DNA of 64,000 bases from an uncultured Lachnospiraceae bacterium (GTDB lineage Bacteria; Bacillota; Clostridia; Lachnospirales; Lachnospiraceae). Below the pieces are notes generated by a model, which worked only from the letters and a program-made list of their open reading frames with translations, was not told the origin of the DNA and made no database searches. Position numbers and translations under genes: made by a program. Shown one piece after another: positions 1 to 8,567 of the stretch. Location: positions 1 through 64,000 of the forward strand of contig CADCMM010000001.1 in assembly GCA_902802515.1 (NCBI GenBank), read 5' to 3'. Numbering within the stretch: position 1 is the first letter of the stretch; each line of letters begins with the position of its first letter.

Positions 1-56
1 ATTTTGGACATCCCGGGGGAGGCCGTTTTACGCGAACAGTCCCATTCAGGAACAAC

Positions 57-863
57 TTAGAGAGGGATAATGTTTGGCTTTCTCCCGTGAAAGATGCAGT
101 AAGACTGAAAGCCAAGTTCCTTCAAAATAGCTTCCGCTTTGGCAAAATCATATGCAATATGTTCCGGCTGGTGAGCGTCGGAACCAATGGTGATCCGTTC
201 ACCTCCCAGTTCCCGATAACGCTTTAAAACAGATTCTTCCGGGTTTGGGTGTTTAAGACCATATTTTAGACCGGCGGTGTTAACTTCCAGACATTTTCCC
301 TGGTCAATGATATACTTCAGGATAGGATCAATATGATCCGCGTAAGATTGGTAAGAGTAAAATTGATTCTGATTCGGACCATAACGAACAATATAATCTA
401 GGTGAGCTACTGTATCAAATTCTTTCATGGATTGCAGATTAGTGAGGAGTTCGCTGAAATATTCGCGGTACACAATCTGCTCCTCTTTGCCGTTCCAGTA
501 GTCACGGTAATAAGGATCCTGTCCCCCGACCAGATGCTGAGAGGCAACAATAAAATCAAAAGGATATTCATGAGCCAGGGCAGCGCAGCGTGGTCCCAGG
601 TGAGGCTGCATGCCAAGCTCAATGCCAAAACGGATATCGATGATATCTTGAAAAACGGACTGCAGACGGCAGATCTCCTGTTTATATGCCGGGATATCTG
701 CCTGAAAACTACCGCATTCTTCCGGGTAATCCAGATCCATATGCTCGGTAAAACAGATGGTTTTCAGCCCCCGTTTGATGGCGGCCTGAATCATGTCTTC
801 CATAGGAGTATCTGAATCGGATGAAAAGTTGCTGTGTAAATGAAAATCACAGGTTATGCTCAT
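57..863 (-). CDS. hisJ: PHP-domain histidinol-phosphatase (HisJ family)
   Basis: This 268-residue protein starts with the PHP-domain metal-binding signature DFHLHSNFSSDS and has a second cluster (FTEHMDLDY) near residue 40, plus NTAGLKYG and GSDAHQPEHI further on, which match metal-ligand motifs of the HisJ/HisK family. That family dephosphorylates histidinol phosphate to histidinol in histidine synthesis using a trinuclear metal site. An AAGGAG ribosome binding site precedes the ATG at 863. It stands alone on the minus strand with no other his gene in view, so a role on another sugar or polyol phosphate cannot be excluded. Family is firm; substrate is inferred. Confidence 0.85.
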   Translation of the reverse strand: MSITCDFHLHSNFSSDSDTPMEDMIQAAIKRGLKTICFTEHMDLDYPEECGSFQADIPAYKQEICRLQSVFQDIIDIRFGIELGMQPHLGPRCAALAHEYPFDFIVASQHLVGGQDPYYRDYWNGKEEQIVYREYFSELLTNLQSMKEFDTVAHLDYIVRYGPNQNQFYSYQSYADHIDPILKYIIDQGKCLEVNTAGLKYGLKHPNPEESVLKRYRELGGERITIGSDAHQPEHIAYDFAKAEAILKELGFQSYCIFHGRKPNIIPL

Positions 864-1053
864 GGGAGTACTCCTTTTGCCTTATTATTTTCCCTGTTCT
901 GCCGTAAAATATCGTATAAAAAAGAACGGGGTTTTGCTGTATTGATTCTGCTTCTTATGATGATATAGGAAACTGGTTAAAAAATCTACTATTTTTTAAA
1001 ATGCACTTGAATTTTTGGGACAAATTGGTTAAAATACCTCTAGGTTAAGGCTG

Positions 1054-1059
1054 TATAAT
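1054..1059 (+). promoter_or_regulatory. Probable -10 element for gap
   Basis: A TATAAT hexamer lies 62 bases before the gap start codon; no good -35 is visible at 17 bases. Upstream, the sequence GGTTAAAA occurs at 975 and 1027, 52 bases apart, which could be operator half-sites. The remaining space between hisJ and gap (864-1053) is AT-rich and shows no gene. Confidence 0.5.
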
Positions 1060-1121
1060 TTATATATTTGGTAAGCCTTGGCAGAAACTTAATAAAATTC
1101 ACACTAGGAGGAATTGTAATT

Positions 1122-2135
1122 ATGGCAGTAAAAGTTGCAATCAATGGATTTGGCCGTATCGGTCGTCTGGCTTTCAGACAGATGTTTGGCGCAGAAGGAT
1201 ACGAAGTTGTAGCTATCAACGATCTGACATCTCCGAAGATGCTGGCTCACTTGTTGAAATACGATTCATCTCAGGGTAAATATGCTCTGGCTGATACCGT
1301 TACCGCTGGTGAGGATTCCATCACTGTTGACGGAAAAGAGATCAAAATCTACGCAAAAGCTAACGCAGCTGAGCTTCCGTGGGGAGAGATCGGTGTCGAC
1401 GTAGTTCTGGAGTGTACTGGTTTCTACACCTCTAAAGAAAAAGCTTCTGCTCATATCACTGCAGGCGCTAAGAAAGTTGTTATCTCTGCTCCGGCAGGAA
1501 ATGACCTTCCCACCATCGTTTACAATGTAAACCACACTACTCTGAAACCGGAAGATACTGTTATTTCCGCAGCTTCCTGTACTACAAACTGCCTGGCTCC
1601 GATGGCTAAGGCTCTGAATGACTATCTGCCCATCGAGTCCGGTATCATGTGCACCATTCACGCTTACACCGGTGACCAGATGATCCTTGACGGACCGCAG
1701 AGAAAAGGCGATCTGAGAAGATCTCGCGCAGGCGCTGTTAACATCGTTCCGAACAGCACTGGTGCTGCGAAGGCAATCGGTCTGGTTATTCCGGAACTGA
1801 ACGGCAAACTGATCGGTGCTGCACAGCGTGTTCCGACCCCCACCGGTTCTACCACCATTCTGAACGCAGTTGTTAAGGGTGAGGCTACTGTTGATGGCAT
1901 CAACGCAGCTATGAAGGCACAGGCTACGGAGTCCTTCGGATACAACACAGATGAGATCGTTTCTTCTGATATCGTTGGCATGAGATTTGGTTCTCTGTTC
2001 GATGCCACTCAGACCATGGTTGTTAACCTTGGCAACGGAACTTCTCAGGTACAGGTTGTTTCCTGGTACGACAATGAGAACTCCTATGTAAGCCAGATGG
2101 TTCGCACCATTAAATACTTCGCTGAGCTTGCATAA
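1122..2135 (+). CDS. gap: Glyceraldehyde-3-phosphate dehydrogenase, type I
   Basis: Catalyses the NAD-dependent oxidation and phosphorylation of glyceraldehyde 3-phosphate to 1,3-bisphosphoglycerate in the cytoplasm. The 337-residue protein has the Rossmann motif INGFGRIGR at residues 7-15, Asp34 typical of NAD preference, the catalytic Cys153 in ASCTTNC and His180 in IHAYTGDQ. Length is normal for the family. The start at 1122 is chosen because AGGAGG lies at 1106-1111, while the longer frame upstream has no ribosome binding site. First gene of the gap-pgk-tpiA glycolytic run; codon use looks like that of a highly expressed gene. Confidence 0.98.
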   Translation: MAVKVAINGFGRIGRLAFRQMFGAEGYEVVAINDLTSPKMLAHLLKYDSSQGKYALADTVTAGEDSITVDGKEIKIYAKANAAELPWGEIGVDVVLECTGFYTSKEKASAHITAGAKKVVISAPAGNDLPTIVYNVNHTTLKPEDTVISAASCTTNCLAPMAKALNDYLPIESGIMCTIHAYTGDQMILDGPQRKGDLRRSRAGAVNIVPNSTGAAKAIGLVIPELNGKLIGAAQRVPTPTGSTTILNAVVKGEATVDGINAAMKAQATESFGYNTDEIVSSDIVGMRFGSLFDATQTMVVNLGNGTSQVQVVSWYDNENSYVSQMVRTIKYFAELA

Positions 2136-2151
2136 TCATTAAGACCTAAAA

Positions 2152-2182
2152 GGGTCCGGTCTGCTTGGACCGGGCCCTGAAT
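2152..2182 (+). terminator. Intercistronic hairpin between gap and pgk
   Basis: GGGTCCGGTC pairs with GACCGGGCCC around a short loop and is followed only by a weak run (GAATTTTA). It could be a partial terminator or an mRNA-stabilising hairpin that lets gap be expressed above pgk. Confidence 0.6.
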
Positions 2183-2222
2183 TTTATGTACTATAAAATC
2201 TAATTTACTAGGAGGATTTATC

Positions 2223-3428
2223 ATGCTGAATAAAAAATCAGTTGACGATATCAACGTAAAAGGTCAGCGCGTTTTGGTTCGCTGTGACTTTAATGTTCCG
2301 CTGAAAGATGGAAAGATCACGGACGAGAACCGTCTGGTGGCCGCTCTGCCTACCATTAAAAAATTGATCGCTGACGGCGGAAAAGTAATTCTTTGCTCTC
2401 ACCTTGGAAAACCGAAGGGAGAACCGAAACCGGAGCTGTCTCTGGCGCCGGTAGCAGTTCGTCTGTCGGAACTGCTGGGACAGGAAGTGAAATTTGCCGC
2501 AGACGATAATGTAGTGGGACCGAATGCGAAAGCTGCAGTAGATGCAATGCAGGATGGCGATGTAATTCTTCTTCAGAACACCCGTTACAGAGTAGAAGAG
2601 ACCAAGAACGGAGAAGCGTTCAGTAAAGAGCTGGCTTCACTGGCTGATGTGTTTGTTAATGACGCCTTCGGAACCGCTCACAGAGCACATTGCTCCAATG
2701 TTGGCGTTACCCAGTATGTAGAAACTTCCGTAGTTGGTTATCTTATGCAGAAAGAAATCGACTTCCTGGGCAATGCGGTAAACAATCCGGTTAGGCCTTT
2801 CGTGGCAATTCTGGGCGGTGCGAAAGTAGCAGACAAGCTGAACGTAATCTCTAACCTTCTGGAGAAATGCGATACTCTGATCATCGGCGGCGGTATGGCT
2901 TATACCTTCCTGAAAGCAAAAGGATATGAAGTGGGAACCTCTCTGGTAGATGATACCAAGATCGACTACTGCAAAGAAATGATGGATAAGGCAGAGAAAC
3001 TTGGAAAGAAACTGCTTCTTCCCATCGATACCACAATTGCGAAGGATTTCCCGAATCCCATCGATGCAAAAATCGAAGTAACCGTTGTTCCTTCCGATGC
3101 TATCCCGGCTGACATGATGGGACTGGATATCGGAACCAAGACAGCGGAATTGTACGCAGATGCTGTGAAATCTGCTAAGACAGTTGTATGGAACGGACCG
3201 ATGGGTGTATTTGAAAACCCGATTCTGGCAAAAGGCACTATCGCTGTGGCAAAATCTCTAGCTGAGACAGACGCTACCACGATCATCGGCGGTGGAGATT
3301 CCGCGGCAGCAGTAAACCAGCTTGGATTTGGCGCTCAGATGTCCCATATTTCTACTGGCGGCGGCGCTTCTCTGGAATTCCTGGAAGGCAAGGATCTGCC
3401 GGGCGTAGTAGCAGCAAACGACCGATAG
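2223..3428 (+). CDS. pgk: Phosphoglycerate kinase
   Basis: Transfers phosphate from 1,3-bisphosphoglycerate to ADP. The 401-residue protein carries the N-terminal [11 protein letters not shown] signature near residues 21-31, the basic patch [10 protein letters not shown], and the C-terminal nucleotide-binding GGGDSAAA segment followed by [16 protein letters not shown]. An AGGAGG site lies just before the ATG. The C-terminal end is odd: the last codon (Arg) and the TAG stop at 3426-3428 fall inside the first copy of a 117-bp repeat, so the repeat insertion appears to have replaced the original end of the gene without damage to the fold. Confidence 0.98.
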   Translation: MLNKKSVDDINVKGQRVLVRCDFNVPLKDGKITDENRLVAALPTIKKLIADGGKVILCSHLGKPKGEPKPELSLAPVAVRLSELLGQEVKFAADDNVVGPNAKAAVDAMQDGDVILLQNTRYRVEETKNGEAFSKELASLADVFVNDAFGTAHRAHCSNVGVTQYVETSVVGYLMQKEIDFLGNAVNNPVRPFVAILGGAKVADKLNVISNLLEKCDTLIIGGGMAYTFLKAKGYEVGTSLVDDTKIDYCKEMMDKAEKLGKKLLLPIDTTIAKDFPNPIDAKIEVTVVPSDAIPADMMGLDIGTKTAELYADAVKSAKTVVWNGPMGVFENPILAKGTIAVAKSLAETDATTIIGGGDSAAAVNQLGFGAQMSHISTGGGASLEFLEGKDLPGVVAANDR

Positions 3429-3684
3429 CACTTAGCGAATGCGAGCTGAAAGCGAAGCATGAGGTTAGTGCGAGGCCGTTCCCGAACCTTAGCGAGCAGG
3501 CCTTGAAACGGGCTGAGAGCTTAGTTGAGGGAACATACCCGATAGCACTTAGCGAATGCAAGCTGAAAGCGAAGCATGAGGTTAGTGCGAGGCCGTTCCC
3601 GAACCTTAGCGAGCAGGCCGCGGAGCGGGCTGAGAACTTAGTTGAGGGAACATACCCGATAGCACTTAGCGAATGCGAGCTGAA
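3422..3684 (+). repeat. 117-bp tandem repeat, about 2.2 copies, between pgk and tpiA
   Basis: Unit starts are at 3422, 3539 and 3656, each beginning CCGATAGCACTTAGCGAATG, so the period is exactly 117 bases. Copies 1 and 2 differ at only a few bases and copy 3 breaks off at GCGAGCTGA before TATATATA. Because 117 is a multiple of three, frames stay open across it on both strands, giving repetitive hypothetical peptides with no ribosome binding site of their own; I do not call these genes. The repeat contains several internal inverted motifs (for example CTTAGCGA and related TTAGTTGAG words). Confidence 0.9.
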
Positions 3685-3712
3685 TATATATATAAATAGG
3701 AGAATGTGAATA

Positions 3713-4465
3713 ATGGCAAGAAGAAAAATTATCGCAGGTAACTGGAAAATGAATATGACTCCTACCGAGGCGAAGACCCTGGTTGAGACTTTAAAGCCGC
3801 TGGTAGACAACCCAGATGTGGACGTGGTTTACTGCGTACCGGCTATTGATATCGTACCGGTAGTGGAAGCTGTTAAAGGCACGAATGTAGAAGTTGGCGC
3901 TGAGAATATGTACATTGAGGAGAAAGGTGCATTCACCGGCGAGATCGCTCCGAACATGATCGTTGATGCTGGCTGCAAATACGTGATTATCGGACATTCC
4001 GAGAGACGTGAATACTTCAAAGAGAGCGATGAGTTCCTGAACAAGAAAGTGCTGAAAGCTTTCGAGCATGGCCTTACTCCGATCCTTTGCTGCGGTGAGA
4101 CTCTCGAGCAAAGAGAAGCAGGCGTTACCCTTGACTGGATCCGTCTTCAGGTAAAATCTGATCTTGTAAACATAACTGCAGAGCAGGCAGCAAGCATGGT
4201 GATTGCTTACGAGCCGATCTGGGCTATCGGAACCGGCAAGACTGCTACCTCTGATCAGGCAGAGGAAGTATGCAAAGCCATCCGTGAACTGATCGCGGAG
4301 ATTTACGATACCGATACTGCTGAGAAGATCCGTATTCAGTATGGCGGTTCCATGAATGCAGGAAACTGCAAAGAACTGCTGGCTAAGCCAAACATCGATG
4401 GCGGATTGATCGGCGGCGCAGCTCTGAAACCGGATTTCGGTCAGATCGTAAATTACAACAAATAA
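3713..4465 (+). CDS. tpiA: Triosephosphate isomerase
   Basis: Interconverts dihydroxyacetone phosphate and glyceraldehyde 3-phosphate. The 250-residue protein shows the NWKMN active-site lysine at residues 10-14, the catalytic His in IIGHSERR, the catalytic Glu in [12 protein letters not shown] and the phosphate loops GGSMN and GLIGGAALK. Third gene of the glycolytic run, separated from pgk by the 117-bp repeats, so its transcript passes through those repeats unless there is a local promoter in the TATATATATAAAT stretch just upstream. AGGAGAATGTGAATA precedes the ATG. Confidence 0.98.
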   Translation: MARRKIIAGNWKMNMTPTEAKTLVETLKPLVDNPDVDVVYCVPAIDIVPVVEAVKGTNVEVGAENMYIEEKGAFTGEIAPNMIVDAGCKYVIIGHSERREYFKESDEFLNKKVLKAFEHGLTPILCCGETLEQREAGVTLDWIRLQVKSDLVNITAEQAASMVIAYEPIWAIGTGKTATSDQAEEVCKAIRELIAEIYDTDTAEKIRIQYGGSMNAGNCKELLAKPNIDGGLIGGAALKPDFGQIVNYNK

Positions 4466-4501
4466 GATTTGTGATAATATTCAATAAAGGATCATCTTTA
4501 T

Positions 4502-4532
4502 CCTGCAAACCGTATTAGCTGCGGTTTGCAGG
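4502..4532 (+). terminator. Hairpin after tpiA
   Basis: CCTGCAAACCG (4502-4512) pairs perfectly with CGGTTTGCAGG (4522-4532) and is followed by AATTTCTTG, closing the glycolytic transcript. Confidence 0.75.
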
Positions 4533-4540
4533 AATTTCTT

Positions 4541-4576
4541 GTCTCATAGGAAATTCTTCCGGATTTCCTATGAGAC
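4541..4576. terminator. Second hairpin in the convergent tpiA / HXXEE gap
   Basis: A perfect 14-base inverted repeat, GTCTCATAGGAAAT at 4541-4554 and its complement at 4563-4576, separates converging transcription units. It is followed by AAAAAACTCC on this strand, so on the minus strand it is preceded by a T-run; it may serve as terminator for either direction. Confidence 0.6.
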
Positions 4577-4596
4577 AAAAAACTCCGAGGGATGCT

Positions 4597-5103
4597 TTAA
4601 TTACTTTTTTGAAAATAACCACTTACTTTTCGCATAATCCAATGGGCAAATCTAAGATTAAGCGCTAACAAAACAATTCCGACAACAGCAAAGATCAGCA
4701 ATTCGTAAACAGAACAGTTCAAAATTAGGATACAACGATAAATGATAAAAGCGCTGACGGGTAAGCATATGACAGATGTAATTAAAGCCGGTATGTATTT
4801 TCCAATGATGATTGATTCAACGATATGAATCACAAAATGCAAAGCACAACCTATGAAACCGCCGAGCCATACGCCGTAGAAATCTGTCAAATTTGAGATG
4901 GCGCTGATTGCGATACAAAGAAATAATTCTTCAAAGACTGCCGAAGCAAAACCCTCGGTAATTACTCCGTCATAGGTTTTTATCAATCTTCTATATCGCT
5001 TTAATTTCCTTTCATTTTGCCTTAGCCAAGGAATAAAGCCTATAATCTCTTCCATATCGTGGAAGATGAAAATCAGCGGAAACAGCCATACATAACAATT
5101 CAT
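4597..5103 (-). CDS. HXXEE domain-containing membrane protein
   Basis: This 168-residue protein has a HDMEE motif at residues 15-19 inside the first of about five hydrophobic segments, a later FEELF and a HFVIHIVES segment, which are the hallmarks of the HXXEE domain family of small membrane proteins. The biochemical function of that family is not established; the conserved His and Glu residues suggest metal binding. The gene lies directly downstream of, and overlaps by four bases, the broken flavodoxin gene, so the two probably formed a unit controlled by the divergent TetR regulator. Confidence 0.75.
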   Translation of the reverse strand: MNCYVWLFPLIFIFHDMEEIIGFIPWLRQNERKLKRYRRLIKTYDGVITEGFASAVFEELFLCIAISAISNLTDFYGVWLGGFIGCALHFVIHIVESIIIGKYIPALITSVICLPVSAFIIYRCILILNCSVYELLIFAVVGIVLLALNLRFAHWIMRKVSGYFQKSN

Positions 5104-5537
5104 TGCAGCTCCTCCTTGATTTTATCGGTGAAATTGATAATTGTTTTTATCTGTTTGTCTGAAAGGTTTCCACCCTCAAGCCCCAGCCAGGAATGTCCCT
5201 TGAGCAGCATTTTAATCAACAGTTCGTTTTTGTTTACGGCAATCCCTTTTTCTTTAGCGATATGCTTCATTTGCTCTATGGCGCTGTTTTTATATCCTGT
5301 GGTAGAAAAGCATACTATTTGGCCTATCTTTTGACTATCCAAGCGCTTCATAAATTCACGCAGGGTTTTATCCATTCGCCATTCGTACACTCCGCCGCCC
5401 ACAAACAGAATATCCGTATATTCTGTTATTGGAATTTCAACCGGCTCTGCTTAAATATTGAACTCATTTGCAATCAAAACCGCAACCGCTTTTGTATTAC
5501 CGCCGCGCGACTGATATCTAACCTCTGTTTTCATCAT
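5100..5537 (-). pseudogene. Flavodoxin-like gene interrupted by an in-frame stop
   Basis: Reading from the ATG at 5537 (or 5534) on the minus strand gives a flavodoxin-type N-terminus with a SRGGNTKAVA phosphate-loop motif, then a TAA stop at 5451-5453, and then, in the same frame, the rest of a flavodoxin domain (ITEYTDILFVGGGVYEW, followed by a sequence ending near 5100). A single base (TAA in place of for example AAA) explains the break. About 145 residues if restored. A GTG at 5402 could start a fragment, but it would lack the FMN phosphate loop. May be a real nonsense mutation, a sequencing error, or a strain-specific loss. Confidence 0.75.
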
Positions 5538-5662
5538 TCTCTCCTTCCATAAAGTAAACACTTGTATCACTTGTTGAATTATGATAGGCTAAAATCATCT
5601 CGGATTCAATAGCAACATAATAAGTGACACAATTTTGAAAAATAGTGTCGGAAAGGAAATGT

Positions 5663-6211
5663 ATGTACCCCACTCAGAATCCAATTGCATTGCGCTCAAA
5701 AAAGCTGATAACCGAAACCTTGCTTACTCTGTTGAAAACATACCCCTTTAACGAAATAACAGTGAAGCAAATTTTAATAGAAGCGCAAATCTCCCGTAAG
5801 ACATTTTACAGAAACTTCTCCTCTAAAGAAGATGTGTTAAGCTCATATATAGACTCCATTTTAAATGACTATAAAGATGTAATATTCTCTCTTGAAAAGG
5901 TATCGTTTGCGGACTGCTTTGACGTGATTTTCAGCTTCTGCGAAGCAAACAGAGATTTGCTTATCATACTCAAAAACAACAATCTGCTCCATCTTCCTAT
6001 GATGAAACTGAATGAACTTCTGCCGACTTTGCATATGGAAATAGACATAAAAAATTACATTATCTTTTTTAACATAGGCGCAATCTGGAATGTTATCATT
6101 AATTGGGTCGAAAATGATATGCGTGATCCATCGGACAGTATAAAGCAGATCTTAATTGATTATCTGGATCACATTGATAATGATATGATGAAATATTTTA
6201 ATATAAAATAA
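5663..6211 (+). CDS. TetR/AcrR family transcriptional regulator
   Basis: The 182-residue protein begins with a typical TetR helix-turn-helix: ITETLLTLLKTYPFNEITVKQI followed by AQISRKTFYRNFSSKEDVL at about residues 38-56. The rest is the variable ligand-binding, all-helical domain of the TetR_C type. The start at 5663 is preferred over the GTG at 5645 because GGAAAGGA (5650-5657) sits just before it. Divergent from the flavodoxin/HXXEE pair. Possible operator half-sites in the intergenic region are AAGTGACAC at 5622-5630 and its near-inverse GTATCACTT at 5564-5572, plus a GACAC/GTGTC pair at 5626-5649. Likely represses its neighbours and itself; the ligand is unknown. Confidence 0.85.
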   Translation: MYPTQNPIALRSKKLITETLLTLLKTYPFNEITVKQILIEAQISRKTFYRNFSSKEDVLSSYIDSILNDYKDVIFSLEKVSFADCFDVIFSFCEANRDLLIILKNNNLLHLPMMKLNELLPTLHMEIDIKNYIIFFNIGAIWNVIINWVENDMRDPSDSIKQILIDYLDHIDNDMMKYFNIK

Positions 6212-6328
6212 TTTTATGGTGTCTATTTGATGGCAGGAAACGATGGTACGAGATCCAGGAACTATGGATCTGCAATCAGAAAAAGTTTATGGCCCCGGAG
6301 AAAGAAAAATTAAGTATTGATTTTTTCC

Positions 6329-6337
6329 TGATATAAT
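6329..6337 (+). promoter_or_regulatory. Extended -10 promoter of the purO operon
   Basis: TGATATAAT is an extended -10 element placing the transcript start near 6344, directly at the 5' end of the ZTP aptamer. No good -35 hexamer is seen, which is common with extended -10 promoters. Between the TetR stop and here (6212-6328) I see no gene. Confidence 0.6.
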
Positions 6338-6349
6338 GTTATGGTGAAA

Positions 6350-6452
6350 TTGCTCATATGACTGACGGAAGTGGAAGAAACCACGGGGAGTATGAGCCAC
6401 AGAGAGCCGACCGTCTGGGCATAGGGTTTATGTCTGGTGTCCGGCTTTTTTT
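6350..6452 (+). promoter_or_regulatory. ZTP (pfl) riboswitch with overlapping terminator
   Basis: P1 is GCTCATA (6352-6358) paired with TATGAGC (6391-6397); P2 is GTGG (6371-6374) with CCAC (6381-6384), flanked by the conserved GACTGACGGAAG and CACGGGGAG segments, then a linker and the pseudoknot strand CCGTCTGGGC. This matches the ZTP riboswitch, which senses ZMP/ZTP accumulating when 10-formyl-folate is short. The terminator stem starts with GCCG at 6406 and closes with CGGC at 6442-6445 before seven T residues, so it competes with the CCGTCTGGGC pseudoknot; ligand binding should permit readthrough into purO. Confidence 0.92.
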
Positions 6453-6515
6453 ATATAGAAACAGGAAATTCTATATGAATCGCCTCACTAAAATACAGTA
6501 AAGGAGATGCAAGCT

Positions 6516-7229
6516 ATGGAAATGATTTGTTTGGAAAAGGAACTGAAAGAAAACAGCTATCCGGGCAGAGGGATTATCATCGGAAGATCTGCGGACGGAA
6601 AATCAGCAGTCACCGCCTATTTTATTATGGGCAGAAGCGAGAACAGCAGAAACAGAGTGTTTGTGGAAGAGGGTGAGGGTATCCGCACCCAGGCGTTTGA
6701 TCCCTCGAAACTGACGGATCCCAGCCTGATCATCTATGCGCCGGTTCGTGTGCTGGGGAATAAGACTATCGTGACCAACGGCGACCAGACGGATACGATC
6801 TATCAGGGGATGGACAGCCAGCTGACCTTTGAGCAGTCTCTTCGCAGCAGAGAATTTGAACCGGATGGGCCGAACTACACTCCGCGTATTTCTGGTGTGA
6901 TGCATGTGGAAAATGGAAAATACAGCTATGCTATGTCCATATTGAAGAGCAACAATGGAAATCCGGAGGCGTGCAATCGCTATACCTTTGCGTATGAGAA
7001 TTGTGTGGCGGGTGAGGGACATTTTATCCATACTTACAAATGTGACGGAAATCCACTGCCGAGTTTTGAAGGAGAACCAAAGCTGGTGGCCATTCCCGAT
7101 GATATGGAATCTTTCGCGGAAATGCTCTGGAACAGCTTGAATGAAGACAATAAAGTATCCTTGTTTGTGCGCTATATTGACATTGCGACAGGCGCGTATG
7201 AAACGAAGATCATTAATAAAAATAAATAA
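6516..7229 (+). CDS. purO: IMP cyclohydrolase, PurO type
   Basis: Converts FAICAR to IMP, the final step of de novo purine synthesis. The 237-residue sequence is recognisable as the PurO-like family (starting MEMICLEKELKENSYPG, with GRGIIIGRS and FIMGRSENSRNR) rather than the MGS-like cyclohydrolase domain found at the N-terminus of bifunctional PurH. AAGGAG at 6501-6506 favours ATG 6516 over ATG 6507. It sits right behind a ZTP riboswitch and 16 bases before the AICAR transformylase gene, which together support the assignment strongly. Confidence 0.88.
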   Translation: MEMICLEKELKENSYPGRGIIIGRSADGKSAVTAYFIMGRSENSRNRVFVEEGEGIRTQAFDPSKLTDPSLIIYAPVRVLGNKTIVTNGDQTDTIYQGMDSQLTFEQSLRSREFEPDGPNYTPRISGVMHVENGKYSYAMSILKSNNGNPEACNRYTFAYENCVAGEGHFIHTYKCDGNPLPSFEGEPKLVAIPDDMESFAEMLWNSLNEDNKVSLFVRYIDIATGAYETKIINKNK

Positions 7230-7245
7230 GAACAGGAGAAGCGAT

Positions 7246-8424
7246 ATGAACGAATTAGCATTGAAATATGGCTGTAACCCAAATCAGAAACCGTCCCGGA
7301 TTTTTATGGAGGATGGCAGTGATCTGCCCATCACCGTACTGTCAGGAAGACCCGGATACATCAATTTTTTGGATGCTTTCAACGGCTGGCAGCTGGTGAA
7401 AGAACTGAAAGAAGCTACCGGACTGCCGGCGGCTACTTCTTTTAAACATGTGTCTCCGGCAGGCGCTGCAGTAGGTCTTCCGCTGGATGAGACTCTGGCA
7501 AAGATCTATTGGGTGGAGGATTATGAGAAACTGTCTCCTCTGGCCTGCGCTTACGCGAGGGCCAGAGGCGCGGACCGTATGTCTTCCTTTGGTGATTTCA
7601 TTGCTCTGTCCGATGTGTGTGACGCGGATACGGCTCTTCTGATCAAGAGGGAAGTGTCCGATGGCGTGATCGCTCCGGGTTACACACAGGAAGCATTGGA
7701 TATTCTGGCGCAGAAAAAGAAGGGGAACTACAATGTCATTCAGATCGATGAAAACTATCGCCCGAATCCCCTGGAGCGCAAGCAGGTCTACGGCGTGACC
7801 TTTGAGCAGGGCCGTCAGGAACTGAAGATTGATGACCAGCTGCTTTCGAATTATGTGACAGAAAAGAAGGATATTCCCGCTGAGGCAATACGGGATTTGA
7901 AGATTGCGCTGATCACGCTGAAATATACGCAGTCCAATTCAGTTTGCTATGTGAAAGACGGACAGGCAATCGGCATCGGGGCTGGACAGCAGTCCCGCGT
8001 ACATTGCACCCGTCTGGCGGGACAGAAAGCGGACAACTGGTTCCTGCGTCAGTGCCCGAAGGTGTTGAATCTCCCGTTCTCTGACAAGATTACCAGAGCG
8101 GAGCGTGATAATGCTATCGATGTTTACATCGGAGCGGAGTATATGGATGTTCTGGCAGAGGGAGCATGGCAGAAAGTGTTTACTCAAAGGCCTGAGGTGT
8201 TTACTGCAGAAGAGAAGCGTGCATGGCTGGATCAGATGCAGGGCGTGACCTTAGGATCTGACGCCTTCTTCCCCTTCAGCGATAATATTGAGCGCGCGCA
8301 TAAATCCGGAGTGGCTTACATTGCAGAGCCGGGCGGTTCCGTGAGAGATGAGGATGTGATCGCTACCTGTAATAAATATGATATTGCTATGGTATTTACC
8401 GGTATCCGTCTGTTCCACCATTGA
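7246..8424 (+). CDS. Phosphoribosylaminoimidazolecarboxamide formyltransferase (stand-alone AICAR transformylase)
   Basis: Transfers the formyl group from 10-formyl-tetrahydrofolate to AICAR to make FAICAR. The 392-residue protein corresponds to the C-terminal half of PurH: it has SFKHVSPAGAAVGLPL with the catalytic Lys-His pair near residues 66-67, KYTQSNSVCYVKDGQAIGIGAGQQSR and the terminal PGGSVRDEDVI segment. It lacks the cyclohydrolase domain, which is provided by the upstream PurO. CAGGAGAAGCGAT precedes ATG 7246. Co-transcribed with purO under the ZTP riboswitch. Confidence 0.92.
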   Translation: MNELALKYGCNPNQKPSRIFMEDGSDLPITVLSGRPGYINFLDAFNGWQLVKELKEATGLPAATSFKHVSPAGAAVGLPLDETLAKIYWVEDYEKLSPLACAYARARGADRMSSFGDFIALSDVCDADTALLIKREVSDGVIAPGYTQEALDILAQKKKGNYNVIQIDENYRPNPLERKQVYGVTFEQGRQELKIDDQLLSNYVTEKKDIPAEAIRDLKIALITLKYTQSNSVCYVKDGQAIGIGAGQQSRVHCTRLAGQKADNWFLRQCPKVLNLPFSDKITRAERDNAIDVYIGAEYMDVLAEGAWQKVFTQRPEVFTAEEKRAWLDQMQGVTLGSDAFFPFSDNIERAHKSGVAYIAEPGGSVRDEDVIATCNKYDIAMVFTGIRLFHH

Positions 8425-8444
8425 TCATACTTTATAAAAAAAAC

Positions 8445-8472
8445 TTGTCTTTTGTAAAAATTATGATATAAT
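8445..8472 (+). promoter_or_regulatory. Promoter of the amino acid ABC transporter
   Basis: TTGTCT (8445-8450), 16-base spacer, TATAAT (8467-8472), with a TG just before giving an extended -10. Predicted start near 8479, immediately before the first ArgR-like box. Confidence 0.65.
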
Positions 8473-8483
8473 ATCAGCATTAA

Positions 8484-8528
8484 TGCATAAATATGCGCAT
8501 GATTTCAATGTTAATGAATAAATACGCA
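8484..8528. promoter_or_regulatory. Two candidate ArgR boxes
   Basis: TGCATAAATATGCG (8484-8497) and TGAATAAATACGCA (8515-8528) both resemble the partly palindromic ARG box (TGNATAWWWATNCA type) and are 31 bases apart, on one DNA face. They lie just after the predicted transcription start, a position suited to repression. If real, the downstream transporter would carry arginine or a related basic amino acid. Confidence 0.45.
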
Positions 8529-8567
8529 TAAATAATGTTAAAAAATGAGAAATGGAGGAGATTGATT

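Noticed and set aside
3422-3684. CRISPR array
   Set aside because: Units are 117 bases, adjoin directly and have no unique spacers of regular length or cas genes nearby.
3503-3709. Open frame of about 68 codons through the 117-bp repeats
   Set aside because: It exists only because the repeat unit is a multiple of three; there is no ribosome binding site and the minus strand is equally open.
6350-6452. THF or purine riboswitch ahead of purO
   Set aside because: The conserved GACTGACGG / CACGGGGAG / CCGTCTGGGC blocks fit ZTP and not the other two.
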